Shown: positions 6,729 to 16,300 of the stretch, piece by piece | Layout of the letters: each line of letters begins with the position of its first letter | Numbering within the stretch: the stretch's first letter is position 1 | Source of the DNA: Treponema sp. | Lineage (GTDB): Bacteria; Spirochaetota; Spirochaetia; Treponematales; Treponemataceae | Direction of reading: 5' to 3' | DNA length: 37,445 nt | Assembly: GCA_016282835.1 (NCBI GenBank) | Contig: JAEELR010000024.1 | Span: forward strand, 1 to 37,445 | Made by a program: the position numbers and the translations under genes | The notes under the pieces: model-generated | Told to the model about the DNA's origin: nothing | What the model saw: the letters and a program-made list of their open reading frames with translations, nothing else | The model's database searches: none

Positions 6729-7073
6729 ATGAACAAGAAAATTTTATTTATTATTACACTTTTAGTGTTTGGTTCATTAGCAGTTTTCGCAAAAGGATCA
6801 AAAGCAAGTGATTCTGAAAATGCAGATAATCAGTCGGTAGAAGCTGCTGCAGATTCTGGATGGGCATCTTCTATTAAATATCTGGCTGCAGCTTTAGCTG
6901 TTGGAATTGCCTGTTTAGGTGGAGGAACTGCTGTTGCAAAAATTGGTTCAGCTGCTATGGGTGCAATGAGTGAAAATGCTGAACTTTCAGGAAAAGCTCT
7001 TCCTTTCGTAGGTCTTGCAGAAGGTATTTGTTTGTGGGGCTTTTTGGTTGCATTGTTCATTATCCTTATGTAA
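6729..7073 (+). CDS. V-type ATPase proteolipid subunit K with an N-terminal signal peptide
   Basis: ATG 6729 is chosen over TTG 6708 because GGAGG (6716-6720) precedes it. The 114-residue product has a signal-peptide-like start (residues 1-21, FIITLLVFGSLAVFA), a polar linker (22-48), then a single helical hairpin: helix 1 about 50-80 (glycine-rich ALAVGIACLGGGTAVAKIG) and helix 2 about 91-113. The loop MSENAE matches rotor-ring subunits, and Glu98 in GLAEGICLWG is the ion carrier. Helix 1 lacks the Gln, and Glu98 is followed by Gly, not Ser or Thr, so the Na+ ligands known from Na+-rotors are absent; proton coupling is more likely. It lies between subunits I and F. Confidence 0.92.
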   Translation: MNKKILFIITLLVFGSLAVFAKGSKASDSENADNQSVEAAADSGWASSIKYLAAALAVGIACLGGGTAVAKIGSAAMGAMSENAELSGKALPFVGLAEGICLWGFLVALFIILM

Positions 7074-7082
7074 AGAGTTTTA

Positions 7083-7421
7083 ATGGAATTTTTTGTAATA
7101 GCTGAGCGGGAAATTGTTCTGGGCTTTAATTTAGCAGGTGTAAAAGGCAGGGCAGTTTCTAACCGCCAGGAAGCACTGGATGCGTTTTATGAAGTGACTA
7201 ATCAAAAGGTTGATGAGCGCAGTTCTGGTGTTATAACTGAAAAAGTAAAAATTCTCATTGTTACAGAAGATGTTGCTGATATGCTTGGAAGTGTTTTTGA
7301 ATCCTGGCAGATGAAAGGTGTTGCTCCGGTTGCTGTGGAAATTCCAGGACTTCACGGGCATAATCCTCATAGAAAATCTTTGACACAGGCAATTTCTGAT
7401 GCAGTAGGAATAAAAGTCTGA
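7083..7421 (+). CDS. V-type ATPase subunit F
   Basis: 112 residues, the normal size of subunit F, a soluble alpha/beta protein that caps the central shaft with subunit D. The N-terminal strand MEFFVIAEREIVLGFNLAGV and the block KILIVTEDVAD fit the family, which shows .v.iGd.d.v.GF.LaGv and I.it...a. The C-terminal part (GLHGHNPHRKSLTQAISDAVG) corresponds to the switchable helix that contacts the catalytic head. The gene lies 9 nt after subunit K and 16 nt before subunit E, with no obvious separate promoter. Confidence 0.88.
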   Translation: MEFFVIAEREIVLGFNLAGVKGRAVSNRQEALDAFYEVTNQKVDERSSGVITEKVKILIVTEDVADMLGSVFESWQMKGVAPVAVEIPGLHGHNPHRKSLTQAISDAVGIKV

Positions 7422-7437
7422 ATGGGAGCTTTGAATA

Positions 7438-8070
7438 ATGGAAGAATTAAGATCGACTCAAGTTCTAGATAGAGAAATAGAAGAACAGACTGAAGAAAAA
7501 ATTAAAGCAATTATAGAATCTGCTAAAGAGAATGCTCAGAGTTTAAGAGACGGACTGGACCTGCGCATTCAAAAAGCAGTTGATGAAGCTTGTAAAAAAT
7601 TTGAAGAAGACTCACTGACTTATGAGAAGAAGCTTGAAGCGTTAGTGGATTTGGAAGAAGAGAGACTGTATATTCAATATATCCATAATAGTGTTATTGA
7701 ATCTTTTAACAAATTTTTCAGCGGTTTATCTGAAGAGAAAATTTTTGAAATTTTAGGTAATCACTTTAAGTCAATGAAATCTTTTTTTACTTCTAATAAA
7801 GTTTCTGTAATGACTGTAAATCTTGAAGGTTCAAAGGTAAAAAAATATCTGGAAGGCGAGGGATTTATTGTGGATTCTTGTGAATCAATGAATGTTAAGC
7901 TTTTGGAAAATCAATTACCGGATTTTATGCATAACAAAGGTTTTTTTGTTGAATCAAAAGAATGTAAAATAAAAGCGAATGTTACTCTGGATGAAATTTT
8001 ATCTGAACTTTTAAAAGCAAATTCTTATGAACTTTCCTGCGCTTTGTTTGGTCAGGAGGTTATAAAATGA
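7438..8070 (+). CDS. V-type ATPase subunit E (peripheral stalk)
   Basis: 210 residues with a long N-terminal coiled coil (about 1-85, [20 protein letters not shown] onward) and a C-terminal globular domain (about 90-200), the architecture of subunit E. With the short helical protein at 3427 it would form the peripheral stalk. Overall sequence conservation is low, as is usual for E subunits, so the identification rests on architecture, length and position directly before subunit A. Its stop overlaps the subunit A start in an ATGA junction at 8067-8070. Confidence 0.82.
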   Translation: MEELRSTQVLDREIEEQTEEKIKAIIESAKENAQSLRDGLDLRIQKAVDEACKKFEEDSLTYEKKLEALVDLEEERLYIQYIHNSVIESFNKFFSGLSEEKIFEILGNHFKSMKSFFTSNKVSVMTVNLEGSKVKKYLEGEGFIVDSCESMNVKLLENQLPDFMHNKGFFVESKECKIKANVTLDEILSELLKANSYELSCALFGQEVIK

Positions 8071-9833
8071 TTAAAGGAACAATTACCAGAATTAGTGGTC
8101 CTATAGTTTATGCAGAAGGTTTGGCATCCTGCGGTTTATACGATGTTGTTGATGTAGGAGAGAAAAAACTTATAGGTGAAATAATCCGCCAGAATAACGG
8201 TGTTTCTACAATTCAGGTTTATGAAGATGTTTGTGGCCTGCATATTGGAGAGCAGGTTGTTTCAAGCGGAAGACCTTTGTCTTTAAAACTTGGACCAGGG
8301 CTTGTTGGAACAATTTATGATGGAATCCAGCGCCCTCTAAAGCAAATGTATGAACAGTCTGGAATTTATATAAATGCAGGCCAGAGGGCAGAATGTATTG
8401 ACGGTGAAAAAAAATGGGACTTCGATTGTGTTGTTTCTGAAGGTGAAGAAATTTCTGCCGGAAAGATTTTAGGCTATGTGCAGGAAACTGGTTCTATAAA
8501 GCACTGCATTATGGTTCCGCCATATATAAAGGGAAAGGCTTTAAAATCTGTAAAGGGTTCAGGCTCTTACAATGTTGATGAAGTTATTGCCGTTACGGAT
8601 TTGGATGAAGAACTTTATTTAAGTCACTACTGGCCGCTTAGAAAACCACGACCATACGCAGAAAAGCTTGAAGTAAGTCAGCCGCTTATTACCGGTCAGA
8701 GAGTAATTGATGTTTTCTTCCCGCTAAGTAAAGGTGGAACGGCTGCAATCCCGGGTGGCTTTGGAACCGGTAAAACTATGACCCAGCATGCAATTGCTAA
8801 ATGGTGTGATGCAGATTTAATTGTATACATTGGTTGCGGTGAGCGCGGAAATGAAATGACAGATGTTCTTACTGATTTCCCAAAACTGATTGACCCTAGA
8901 ACAAACAGGTCTTTGATGGAAAGAACAATTTTAATTGCAAATACATCAAATATGCCTGTAGCTGCCCGCGAAGTTTCTTTGTATTCAGGAATTACTTTAG
9001 CAGAATACTACAGGGACATGGGACTTCATGTTGCAATCATGGCAGACTCAACAAGCCGCTGGGCAGAAGCCTTAAGAGAGCTTTCGGGACGTATGGAAGA
9101 AATGCCTGCAGAAGAAGGTTTCCCTGCTTACTTGCCAACGCGCCTGGCAGAATTTTATGAGAGGGCCGGCAGAGTAAAAACTTTTACTGGAAGCGAAGGA
9201 AGTGTCAGCGTAATTGGTGCTGTTTCGCCACCGGGAGGAGATTTTAGTGAACCTGTAACTCAGCATACAAAACGATTTATCCGATGCTTCTGGGCTTTAA
9301 ACAGAGAGCTTGCAAATTCAAGACATTATCCTGCAATTGGCTGGATTGATTCTTATTCTGAATATGCTGATGAAATTAAACTCTGGTGGAACGGAAAGGA
9401 TCCCCGCTATTCACAGGCCAGAGCCGAAGCGCTTGCACTTTTGAAAAAGGAAGACCGCCTGCAGCAGATTGTACGCCTTATTGGTTCTGATGCTTTACCG
9501 GAGAAAGATAATTTAGTTTTGATTGTTTGTGAAATGATTAAGAACGGATTTTTACAGCAGAATGCCTTTGATGAAATTGATTCTTATTCTTCTCCACAGA
9601 AACAGATTTTGCTTTTACTTTTGATTTTGACTTTCTACAATAAATCACTTGAGCTTTTAAAGATGGGCTGTCCTCTTTTAAAGATTCGTGATTTAGACTG
9701 CAGGAAAGAAATTATAAAAGCTAAGAGTGTTGTAAAAAATGATGACATAGAAGGCTTGAATAAAATTCAAACTGATATGGAAAATGAATTTAGCGGACTT
9801 GAAAATCTATACCGCAAGGATGCAATAGTATGA
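8067..9833 (+). CDS. atpA: V-type ATPase catalytic subunit A
   Basis: 588 residues. This is the ATP-hydrolysing/synthesising subunit. Residues 1-70 form the beta-barrel, about 110-190 the non-homologous insert typical of A subunits, and the nucleotide domain has Walker A GGFGTGKT (about 230-237), then [15 protein letters not shown] with the catalytic-site GER glutamate, SRWAEALRE, and the [10 protein letters not shown] block. All key residues are present. A GTCAGGAGGT-type ribosome site (8051-8060) precedes ATG 8067. It overlaps both neighbours by 4 nt (E before, B after), a strong sign of coupled translation for stoichiometry. Confidence 0.97.
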   Translation: MIKGTITRISGPIVYAEGLASCGLYDVVDVGEKKLIGEIIRQNNGVSTIQVYEDVCGLHIGEQVVSSGRPLSLKLGPGLVGTIYDGIQRPLKQMYEQSGIYINAGQRAECIDGEKKWDFDCVVSEGEEISAGKILGYVQETGSIKHCIMVPPYIKGKALKSVKGSGSYNVDEVIAVTDLDEELYLSHYWPLRKPRPYAEKLEVSQPLITGQRVIDVFFPLSKGGTAAIPGGFGTGKTMTQHAIAKWCDADLIVYIGCGERGNEMTDVLTDFPKLIDPRTNRSLMERTILIANTSNMPVAAREVSLYSGITLAEYYRDMGLHVAIMADSTSRWAEALRELSGRMEEMPAEEGFPAYLPTRLAEFYERAGRVKTFTGSEGSVSVIGAVSPPGGDFSEPVTQHTKRFIRCFWALNRELANSRHYPAIGWIDSYSEYADEIKLWWNGKDPRYSQARAEALALLKKEDRLQQIVRLIGSDALPEKDNLVLIVCEMIKNGFLQQNAFDEIDSYSSPQKQILLLLLILTFYNKSLELLKMGCPLLKIRDLDCRKEIIKAKSVVKNDDIEGLNKIQTDMENEFSGLENLYRKDAIV

Positions 9834-11218
9834 AAGGCATTGAACACAGCGGATTAACACTTGTAGACGGACCAATAGTTGCTGTAAAGAGAAGCGAGAA
9901 TTCTTTTTATGATGAAGTAGTTTATGTCCGCGATAAGACTGGTGAAAAAAGAACCGGAAGAATTATTGACCTGAATAAAGACATTGCCGTAGTTCAAATT
10001 TTTGGAAGCACAACAGGCCTTGATCTTGAATCAACAACAGTTGAGTTTCTGGAGGAGCCGATGGAGCTTGCTGTAGGTAAAGGTCTTTTAGGAAGAATTT
10101 TTAACGGACTCGGTGAAAGCATAGACGGTTATCCTCCGATTATCAGCAGTAAAAAATTAAACGTAAACGGAAACTCTATAAATCCTTATGCGCGCGTTTA
10201 TCCGAGGGATTTTATTCAGACAGGAATTTCTGCAATTGATGGAATGAATACTTTAATCCGTGGACAAAAGCTTCCTATTTTCAGTGGAAACGGTTTACCG
10301 CATAATAAACTTGCAGCACAGATTATCAGGCAGGCAAAGCTTTTAAATGACAGCGAAGACTTTGTAATGGTTTTTGCAGGCATGGGAATTAAATACGATG
10401 TAGCGCAGTTCTTTAAGCATACCTTTGAAGAAAGCGGTGTTTTGTCAAAGGTTGTAATGTTCCAGAGCTTAGCTGATTCTCCTTCAATCGAAAGAATCAT
10501 TACTCCGCGCTGTGCTTTAACTGCTGCAGAGTATCTGGCGTTTGAATGCAATATGCACGTTCTTGTTGTAATGACTGATATGACAAACTACTGTGAGGCC
10601 CTGCGTGAAATTTCTACTACAAGAGGTGAAGTTCCGGGAAGAAAAGGCTACCCTGGATATTTGTATTCTAATTTAGCAGAACTTTATGAAAGAGCGGGAA
10701 AGGTTCAGGGCAGTACGGGTTCTATTACACAGATTCCAATTCTTACTATGCCGAACGATGATATAAGCCATCCGATTCCAGACCTTACAGGATACATTAC
10801 TGAGGGCCAGATTGTTTTAGACCGCGAAATGGACCAGAAGGGTGTGTATCCTCCTGTGGCGGGCTTGCCAAGTTTAAGCCGACTCATGAAAGACGGTATT
10901 GGTGAAGGAATGACCCGCGAAGATCACGCAAGCGTTTCGAGCCAGTTGTTTGCCTCTTATTCGAAGGTAAAAAATATCCGTAACCTTGCATCAATTATTG
11001 GTGAAGAAGAGTTGTCTGAATTAGACAGAATGTACTTAAAGTTTGGTAGCGAGCTTGAATCAAAGTTTTTTACGCAGGGTGAATATGAAGACAGAAGCAT
11101 CTTTGAAACTTTGGATTTAGGCTGGAAGCTTTTGAGCATTTTACCACGCTCTGAATTGTACAGAATTAAAGATGAACTCATAGATAAGTATTTACCTGAA
11201 GAAGGCTATGCAGGTTAA
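9830..11218 (+). CDS. atpB: V-type ATPase subunit B
   Basis: 462 residues. Subunit B is the non-catalytic nucleotide-binding partner of A in the hexameric head. It has the paralogous fold, but where A has a P-loop it has [14 protein letters not shown], the degenerate B-type version. Other family blocks are [54 protein letters not shown] and [20 protein letters not shown], all intact. The start ATG 9830 lies in the ATGA overlap with A. Subunit D follows after 14 nt. Confidence 0.97.
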   Translation: MKGIEHSGLTLVDGPIVAVKRSENSFYDEVVYVRDKTGEKRTGRIIDLNKDIAVVQIFGSTTGLDLESTTVEFLEEPMELAVGKGLLGRIFNGLGESIDGYPPIISSKKLNVNGNSINPYARVYPRDFIQTGISAIDGMNTLIRGQKLPIFSGNGLPHNKLAAQIIRQAKLLNDSEDFVMVFAGMGIKYDVAQFFKHTFEESGVLSKVVMFQSLADSPSIERIITPRCALTAAEYLAFECNMHVLVVMTDMTNYCEALREISTTRGEVPGRKGYPGYLYSNLAELYERAGKVQGSTGSITQIPILTMPNDDISHPIPDLTGYITEGQIVLDREMDQKGVYPPVAGLPSLSRLMKDGIGEGMTREDHASVSSQLFASYSKVKNIRNLASIIGEEELSELDRMYLKFGSELESKFFTQGEYEDRSIFETLDLGWKLLSILPRSELYRIKDELIDKYLPEEGYAG

Positions 11219-11232
11219 GATTTGGAGAGTTT

Positions 11233-11847
11233 ATGGCAAAACTTAATATTGCACCGACAAAATCGAATCTCTTGAGCATTAAGGAACAGCTTCAGATTAG
11301 TACTGAGGGCTATGACTTACTTGAGCAGAAGCGTGAGATTTTAGTAATGGAGTTGATGCATATTGTTGATAAGGTAAAAGTTCTGGATGCTAAAATCGAG
11401 GAGTGTATAAAAAAGTCTTATCCAAATCTTTTGAGAATGATTGAAGTTGTTGGTGAAGACCGTGTAGAAAGATTGTCGCATTCTGTAGATTACAAATTTG
11501 AAATAAAAGAAAAAAAAGTTTCTATTGCAGGCCTTGCGTTTGATTCGTTTGATGTTGAACTTCCTCAGAAACAGCTCTTTACTTCATTCTTAGGAACTTT
11601 TCCTGAAAGCGATCAGGTAATGGATGATTTCTTTGAGCTTCTAACTTTAATAACTCAAATGGCAACAATCAGAAATATTGCCTGGAGACTTGCTGTAGAA
11701 GTAAAGAAAACTCAAAGGCGAGTAAATGCACTTGATAAAATGATTATTCCTCAGGACAAAGAAACAGTAAAATATATTGAAAGCGTTTTAGAAGAAAGAG
11801 AAAGAGAAAATGTCTTTGTCTTAAAATCGTTGAAAAAAAACAGATAA
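11233..11847 (+). CDS. V-type ATPase subunit D (central shaft)
   Basis: 204 residues, the typical length of subunit D, the rotating coiled-coil axle inside the A3B3 head. It opens with LNIAPTKSNLLSIKEQLQ, matching the family's PT...L..lk..L..a..G..LL block, continues with GYDLLEQKREILVMEL, and ends with a second long helix including RRVNALDKMIIPQ, the most conserved motif. Start ATG 11233 has GGAGAG upstream. It is the last structural ATPase gene here. Confidence 0.93.
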   Translation: MAKLNIAPTKSNLLSIKEQLQISTEGYDLLEQKREILVMELMHIVDKVKVLDAKIEECIKKSYPNLLRMIEVVGEDRVERLSHSVDYKFEIKEKKVSIAGLAFDSFDVELPQKQLFTSFLGTFPESDQVMDDFFELLTLITQMATIRNIAWRLAVEVKKTQRRVNALDKMIIPQDKETVKYIESVLEERERENVFVLKSLKKNR

Positions 11848-11874
11848 GGCCAATGTATTAAGGAGAATTTTGAA

Positions 11875-12339
11875 TTGGAAGAAGATAGTTTTTTACAAAA
11901 AGTTTTGGTTGCGTATAATGGTTCTAAGGCTTCACTTAAAGCTGTTATGTATTCATTCAGGATGGCAAAGGCTATTGATTGTGCTGTAAAAGTTGTAGTC
12001 GTTGCTGATGTTTCATCTGTTACAAAGTTGAATCTGATTAAAATGATTACAAAAGAAGAAGCTGAAAGCGGTCTTGAGTGGATTGAACGCGATGCAAAAG
12101 TAAATATCAATTATGTAAAAAACTTAGCCCTCCAGAATCAAGTTCAAGTAGAAACTGAAATCAGGCACGGAAGCATCTGGTCAGAAATTGTTCTTGCCGC
12201 AGATGAGTGGGATGCTGATTTAATTTTGCTTGGAAGTGAAACTGTTGAAACTTCAAATGCTAGGCTTCATTCTGAAATCAGTTATCACTCCCGCGAAATT
12301 ATTGGCAGTGCCCATTGTAATGTTATGGTGGTGAAGTAG
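11875..12339 (+). CDS. Universal stress protein (UspA) family, TTG start
   Basis: 154 residues with the Usp fold pattern: KVLVAYNGSKASLKAVMYSFRMA at the N-terminus, the central DADLILLGSE strand and the C-terminal CNVMVVK strand. Usp proteins are cytoplasmic and often bind ATP; the ATP-binding signature G-2X-G-9X-G-S/T is not intact here (LGSE is followed by VETS rather than G), so this looks like a non-ATP-binding type. The frame can only start at TTG 11875, with AGGAG at 11861-11865 upstream. It lies 27 nt after subunit D with no terminator between, so it is co-transcribed with the ATPase; a regulatory link to ion pumping or energy stress is inference. Confidence 0.8.
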   Translation: MEEDSFLQKVLVAYNGSKASLKAVMYSFRMAKAIDCAVKVVVVADVSSVTKLNLIKMITKEEAESGLEWIERDAKVNINYVKNLALQNQVQVETEIRHGSIWSEIVLAADEWDADLILLGSETVETSNARLHSEISYHSREIIGSAHCNVMVVK

Positions 12340-12382
12340 GGGTTATTTCAATTCTCTTAGTACGATAAGTATTAAATATCTT

Positions 12383-12416
12383 GTTATGTGGACGCCAGCA
12401 TTGGGGCGCAAGTTGA
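12383..12416 (+). repeat. Cassette left junction: attC R'-like half site without its R'' partner
   Basis: GTTATGTGG (12383-12391) equals the right end of attC-like site B, and the following GACGCCAGCATTGGGGCGCA nearly equals the bases after site A. No TAACA-type partner is found upstream, so only the cassette-side half is present, as expected where a cassette is inserted at a secondary (non-attC) target. Confidence 0.55.
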
Positions 12417-12423
12417 AAAAAAA

Positions 12424-12825
12424 ATGAATTATAATCCAACAGAAAAAGAAATTAGTTTTATAAACAGGGCTCTAGAAAAATTCAATGAGAAAAAAGTTGG
12501 AAGCGATAATCATCAGCTTTTAAATATTATAGAATATGATGAAAATGGAAATATAATTGCTGGGATTCTTGGTGGAACTTACTGGGGCTGGATGCATATC
12601 GATATTCTCTGGGTACATGAAAACTTCCGTAAAAAAGGAATTGGAAGTCTGCTCTTAAAGTCAGCCGAAGAAGAAGCATATAAAAGAGGATGTCATTCTG
12701 TACATGTAGATACAATGTCCTGGCAAGCTCCTGAATTTTACAAGAAACACGGTTATAAAATGATCAGCGAACTTAATGATATTCCAACCGGATATAAAAA
12801 ATATCATTTAATCAAAGAACTATAA
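12424..12825 (+). CDS. GNAT-family N-acetyltransferase
   Basis: 133 residues from ATG 12424; the track start GTG 12388 would lie inside the attC-like half site, so the internal ATG is preferred although it lacks a clear Shine-Dalgarno. The GNAT core is complete: WMHIDILWVHENFRKKG has the beta-4 strand followed by the acetyl-CoA loop RKKGIG (motif A), and the helix, strand and turn FYKKHGYKMISELNDIPTG form motif B. Small GNATs acetylate antibiotics, polyamines or protein and RNA amino groups; the substrate cannot be read from sequence. Its neighbour is a small putative DNA-binding protein, so a GNAT-type toxin-antitoxin pair is conceivable but weakly supported, since the order is reversed and the downstream gene has its own promoter. 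Confidence 0.85.
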   Translation: MNYNPTEKEISFINRALEKFNEKKVGSDNHQLLNIIEYDENGNIIAGILGGTYWGWMHIDILWVHENFRKKGIGSLLLKSAEEEAYKRGCHSVHVDTMSWQAPEFYKKHGYKMISELNDIPTGYKKYHLIKEL

Positions 12826-12844
12826 AATCATTTTCTTGAAATTG

Positions 12845-12874
12845 TTGACATATTCAAAAAGATTTTTTTATAAT
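12845..12874 (+). promoter_or_regulatory. Strong promoter for the downstream small gene, with a dyad near the start
   Basis: TTGACA (12845-12850) and TATAAT (12869-12874) are both consensus with an 18-nt spacer. The expected start point near 12881 is followed at once by the dyad GAAC-ttc-GTTC (12885-12895) inside AAACGAACTTCGTTCAGTTT, a plausible operator. Confidence 0.75.
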
Positions 12875-12904
12875 AAAGACAAACGAACTTCGTTCAGTTT
12901 GATT

Positions 12905-13192
12905 ATGGATTATGTTTTTGTAAAAGATTCAGAAGGTTATGTTTTTAAGAAATTAGAAAATGAAGTTTCTCCAGATGAAAAAATAATTTCTGAAAAAGAA
13001 TATATGAAAAAATCTGGACTTACTTCATATGAAAAGAAATTTGGACATGGTGGTGCAAGAGAAAATGCAGGAAGAAAACAGAAATTTGCATTGCCTCTGA
13101 AATTTCAAATTCGTGTAACAAAAGAAGAAAAAGATTTTATTGCCTACGCAAGAGAACATAAAGTCGACTACTCTGCTCTGATGCAAATGTAA
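12905..13192 (+). CDS. Small putative DNA-binding/antitoxin-like protein
   Basis: 95 residues from ATG 12905; the track start at TTG 12836 lies upstream of the promoter and is rejected. The N-terminal part (DYVFVKDSEGYVFKK) is a short beta-rich stretch. The middle carries GGARENAGRKQ, a basic motif common at the N-terminal edge of phage- and plasmid-type ribbon-helix-helix or antitoxin-like proteins, and the C-terminus LKFQIRVTKEEKDFIAYARE fits one RHH strand followed by a helix. I do not recognise a defined family. The strong private promoter and dyad suggest self-regulation. It ends just before attC-like site D and no classical toxin gene lies next to it. Confidence 0.6.
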   Translation: MDYVFVKDSEGYVFKKLENEVSPDEKIISEKEYMKKSGLTSYEKKFGHGGARENAGRKQKFALPLKFQIRVTKEEKDFIAYAREHKVDYSALMQM

Positions 13193-13198
13193 AATCAC

Positions 13199-13260
13199 AT
13201 AAGATGCACTTCAAATTGGATATTGCAGATAAGCTGCTCCACCGTTTAAGTGCGTATTAT
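13199..13260 (+). repeat. attC-like site D, degenerate right end
   Basis: Nested pairs: ATAA/TTAT at the ends, GCACTT (13206-13211) with AAGTGC, TGGA with TCCA, GCAG with CTGC. The left half matches site A closely (CACATAA, then CTTCAAAT.GGAT). The right R' box lacks a clear GTT and runs straight into a GATCCTGAAAC-type repeat, so the site may be damaged. Confidence 0.5.
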
Positions 13261-13334
13261 ACAGATCCTGAAACAAGTTCAGGATGACAGTTTCGTCTTG
13301 TCATTTAGATCCTGTAACAAGTTCAGGATGACAG
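13261..13334 (+). repeat. Two copies of a short palindromic intergenic repeat
   Basis: AGATCCTGAAACAAGTTCAG (then GATGACAG) occurs at 13263-13290 and again, with one change, at 13307-13334. Each holds the hairpin TCCTGAA/TTCAGGA (imperfect in copy two). Similar palindromes are widespread in bacterial genomes, including treponemes. They lie just after the stop of the minus-strand HAD-MutS2 gene and could act as its 3' hairpin. Confidence 0.85.
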
Positions 13335-13354
13335 GTGCTCATAGGTTTTCCCAC

Positions 13355-16300
13355 TTACTCCAATTCAACATAAGTTTTCCCAGAACCACCGTCTTCCGGG
13401 CGGGCAAAGTGGAAGTCTTTTATTCCCGGATAATTTGAGAGCAAATCTTTTACTGCCTGCTGTAAGATTCCGTCTCCCTTTCCGTGAATAATGCTGAACG
13501 ATTTAAAGCCTGTGATTGCACATAAATCCAGCTGCTTCTGAACTTCTTTTAAAGCCTGTTCACATCTCATTCCTAAAAGGCGCAGTTCAAATTTTGGTTT
13601 TTCAGTTTTGTATTCTGTGTTTGCATATTCAACACTCAGGTTTATTTTGCTTTGATTTGATGGAGCTTCTGCAGGAATAATTTCTTCTTCTTTAAAATTC
13701 ATTTTTATTGAACCAAAGTGTACGGTGTAGAAATTATTTTTTGTTTTGCTTCCAAGAATTCCTTTTCGTTTTTCTTTTCCTGCTAAGACTTCAATTCCTT
13801 CTTTAAGTTCAATCTTCTTTGTTTCATTAGATTTTCTTGCCGGAAGTTCGATTGCTGTAGCATATTCCAGGGCCTTTGAATTTGAAAGGCGGGCTTTAGT
13901 TTTTTTATTTGATTTTGACTTTGAATTTTTAGAAGTAAGTTTCATTCCGTTTTCAAAGATTTTAACTTCGCCTGAATGCTTTTCTTTTTCTTCTTCGAGT
14001 TTTTCTTTTTCACTTTCGAGGAGCATATCTCTTTCTGAAAGTTTTTCCTGTAAAGAAGAAATAAAGTTTTTTGCTCCTAAAGTTTTTTCTCTTGTTATTT
14101 CGCCTTCCCGTATTTTTCTGATAAGGTTTTCCAGTTCCTTTCGGCTTTCAGATAAAAATGCAAAGCTTTGTTTTTGTTCGATTGTCTTTAATTCTAACTC
14201 TTTTTCTTTTAGTTTTAGTTCTTTTTCCTGCTGCTTTAATTTTTTTTCTTCGAGTAAGATTTTTTCTTCTTTCTGTTCTTCAACTAATTTGTCCAGTTCA
14301 CTGTGTTTTTCTGTGAGGCCTTTTATGAGCGTGCTGACATCTGCCTGTTCTGTGTTCAAATAATTTTTTGCCTTGTCGATTACTTCCTGTGCAATTCCGC
14401 TTTCACCTGCAATTTCAAGAGCGTGACTTTCACCTGGAACTCCCATTAATAGCCTGTAGGTAGGGCGCAGAGTGTTTTTGTCAAAATCAACGCTGGCATT
14501 TATACAGTAAGGATTTGTGTATCCGTAGTTCTTTAAGATTCCGTGGTGGGTTGTAGCGATTACCCAGGATTTTCTTTCCAGGAATGTATCTAACTCTGCC
14601 ATTGCAAGAGCACCGCCTTCCTGAGGGTCTGTTCCGCTTGCAAGTTCATCAAGTAAAAGCAAAGTGTTTTCGTCTGCGTGTTCAAGCATTTGGGAGTGTT
14701 TTTTCATATGTGCCGAGAAGGTACTTAAGGAAGAATCGATTGACTGCTCGTCTCCAATGTCTGCAAAGATTTTTGTAAAGACTGGCAGCGCTGTTCCGTC
14801 TGAAGCAAGAACCGGGAAGCCTGCCTGATTTAATAGAGCGCTGAGTGCAATCGTTTTTAATGTAACGGTTTTTCCTCCTGTGTTTGGTCCTGTGATGATA
14901 AGAATTTTTTTGCCTTCCAGATATTCTATGTCGAGAGGAACACATTTTTCTCCCAGAAGCGGGTGGCGGACTTTTAATAATTTTAGTGTTTGTCCTTCAC
15001 TGCATTCTAAAGCGAAAACTCCTGAGTGCTGTATTTTGTATTTTGTTCCTGCAGCGTATGAGTCGAGTTTGATTAAAATTTTATGGTTTTCTTCTAATTC
15101 GTTTCTGTACAAAGAAATTTTTGAAGTAAGCTCGCGTAAGATTTTTTTTGTTTCCGAGATTAATTTGTATTCGGCTTCAACAAGCATATTGTTTGCCTTT
15201 ACAACTTCATCGGGTTCTATATAAACTGTCTGCCCTGTAGAACTTACTTCATGAACGATGCCTGAAATTTTTGAGCGGTTAGAAGCTTTTACTGCAAGAA
15301 GCTGTCTGTCGCTTCTGTATACGGGAACATTTGACTGTAATACTGTGTTCAGGCTTGAATCGCTTGTGTATTTTTTTATTGCGTTTTCAATCTGTTTCTG
15401 CAGGTTTAAAATGTTTTTTCTGATTTCTTTTAATGCAGGTAAATCCCTTATTTCGCCATAAGAATCAATTACAGAAAAGATTTCATTTTCTACGAATGAA
15501 AGATCTGACATTGCTTCTGCGTTTTTAGTAAGCAGGGGAAGCGTAAAGTTTTCAGATGAAGTTTTTATAATTTCTTTTAATTTTCGTGAACTGATACAAA
15601 ACTTTCCTATAGCAAATAATTCTTCTTTTGAAAGCTGAGTGCCGGAAACCTTTAATGCCTGGAAGGATTTTTGAACCTGCGGGAAATATTCTATCGGGTT
15701 GCTTCTTGTTGTTGTAAGAATTTTTTCCCATTCCATAGAAATGTTTTTGATTTCGTTTATTTTGTTTGAATCGCTTGAAGCTTCTCTTTTTAGAGTAAAG
15801 TCTTTGCCTTCTTCTGTGCTGCTTAAGCTTGCGATTTCATCTCTGATTCTGTAAAAATCTAATTCTTTTGCAATTTGTCCTTTCAGGAAAATGTCAGTTT
15901 CTTCTTCTGAGTCTGAATTTGTTTTGCTTTCAATTGAAAAGTATGAAAGGATGTCATTCGGTACCTGAGCAAAATTGCTGGCCCCGCAGGAAGTTAACTG
16001 CTCTTCGGTTCTAAAGCCCCACAAAACGCTTATGCAGTCGAGGCCCGCATTTAATGAAGTTTGATAATCTACATCGGAGTCTCCAGCGTAAAAGGCCTGG
16101 TCTTTGTTTACATTCAGGTTTTCAAGCACTTTATAAACAGAGTCAGGCTGGGGTTTTAGTTTTATTCCTTCCTGAGCGCCGATTGCACAAGTGGAGTCAA
16201 TATATTCGCTGAAAAATATTCTGTTTAATTCTTTAACCTGAGCGTCCGGTTTGTTTGAGACAATTCCCATTTTGATTCCGTTTGCTTTAAGGGTTTTCAT

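Noticed and set aside
13250-13438. 62-residue plus-strand frame over the two short repeats
   Set aside because: It translates the repeat copies and runs into the end of the minus-strand gene.
13746-14363. Plus-strand 205-residue frame inside the HAD-MutS2 gene
   Set aside because: It is a Phe/Ser-rich complement of the Lys/Glu coiled-coil region of MutS2.
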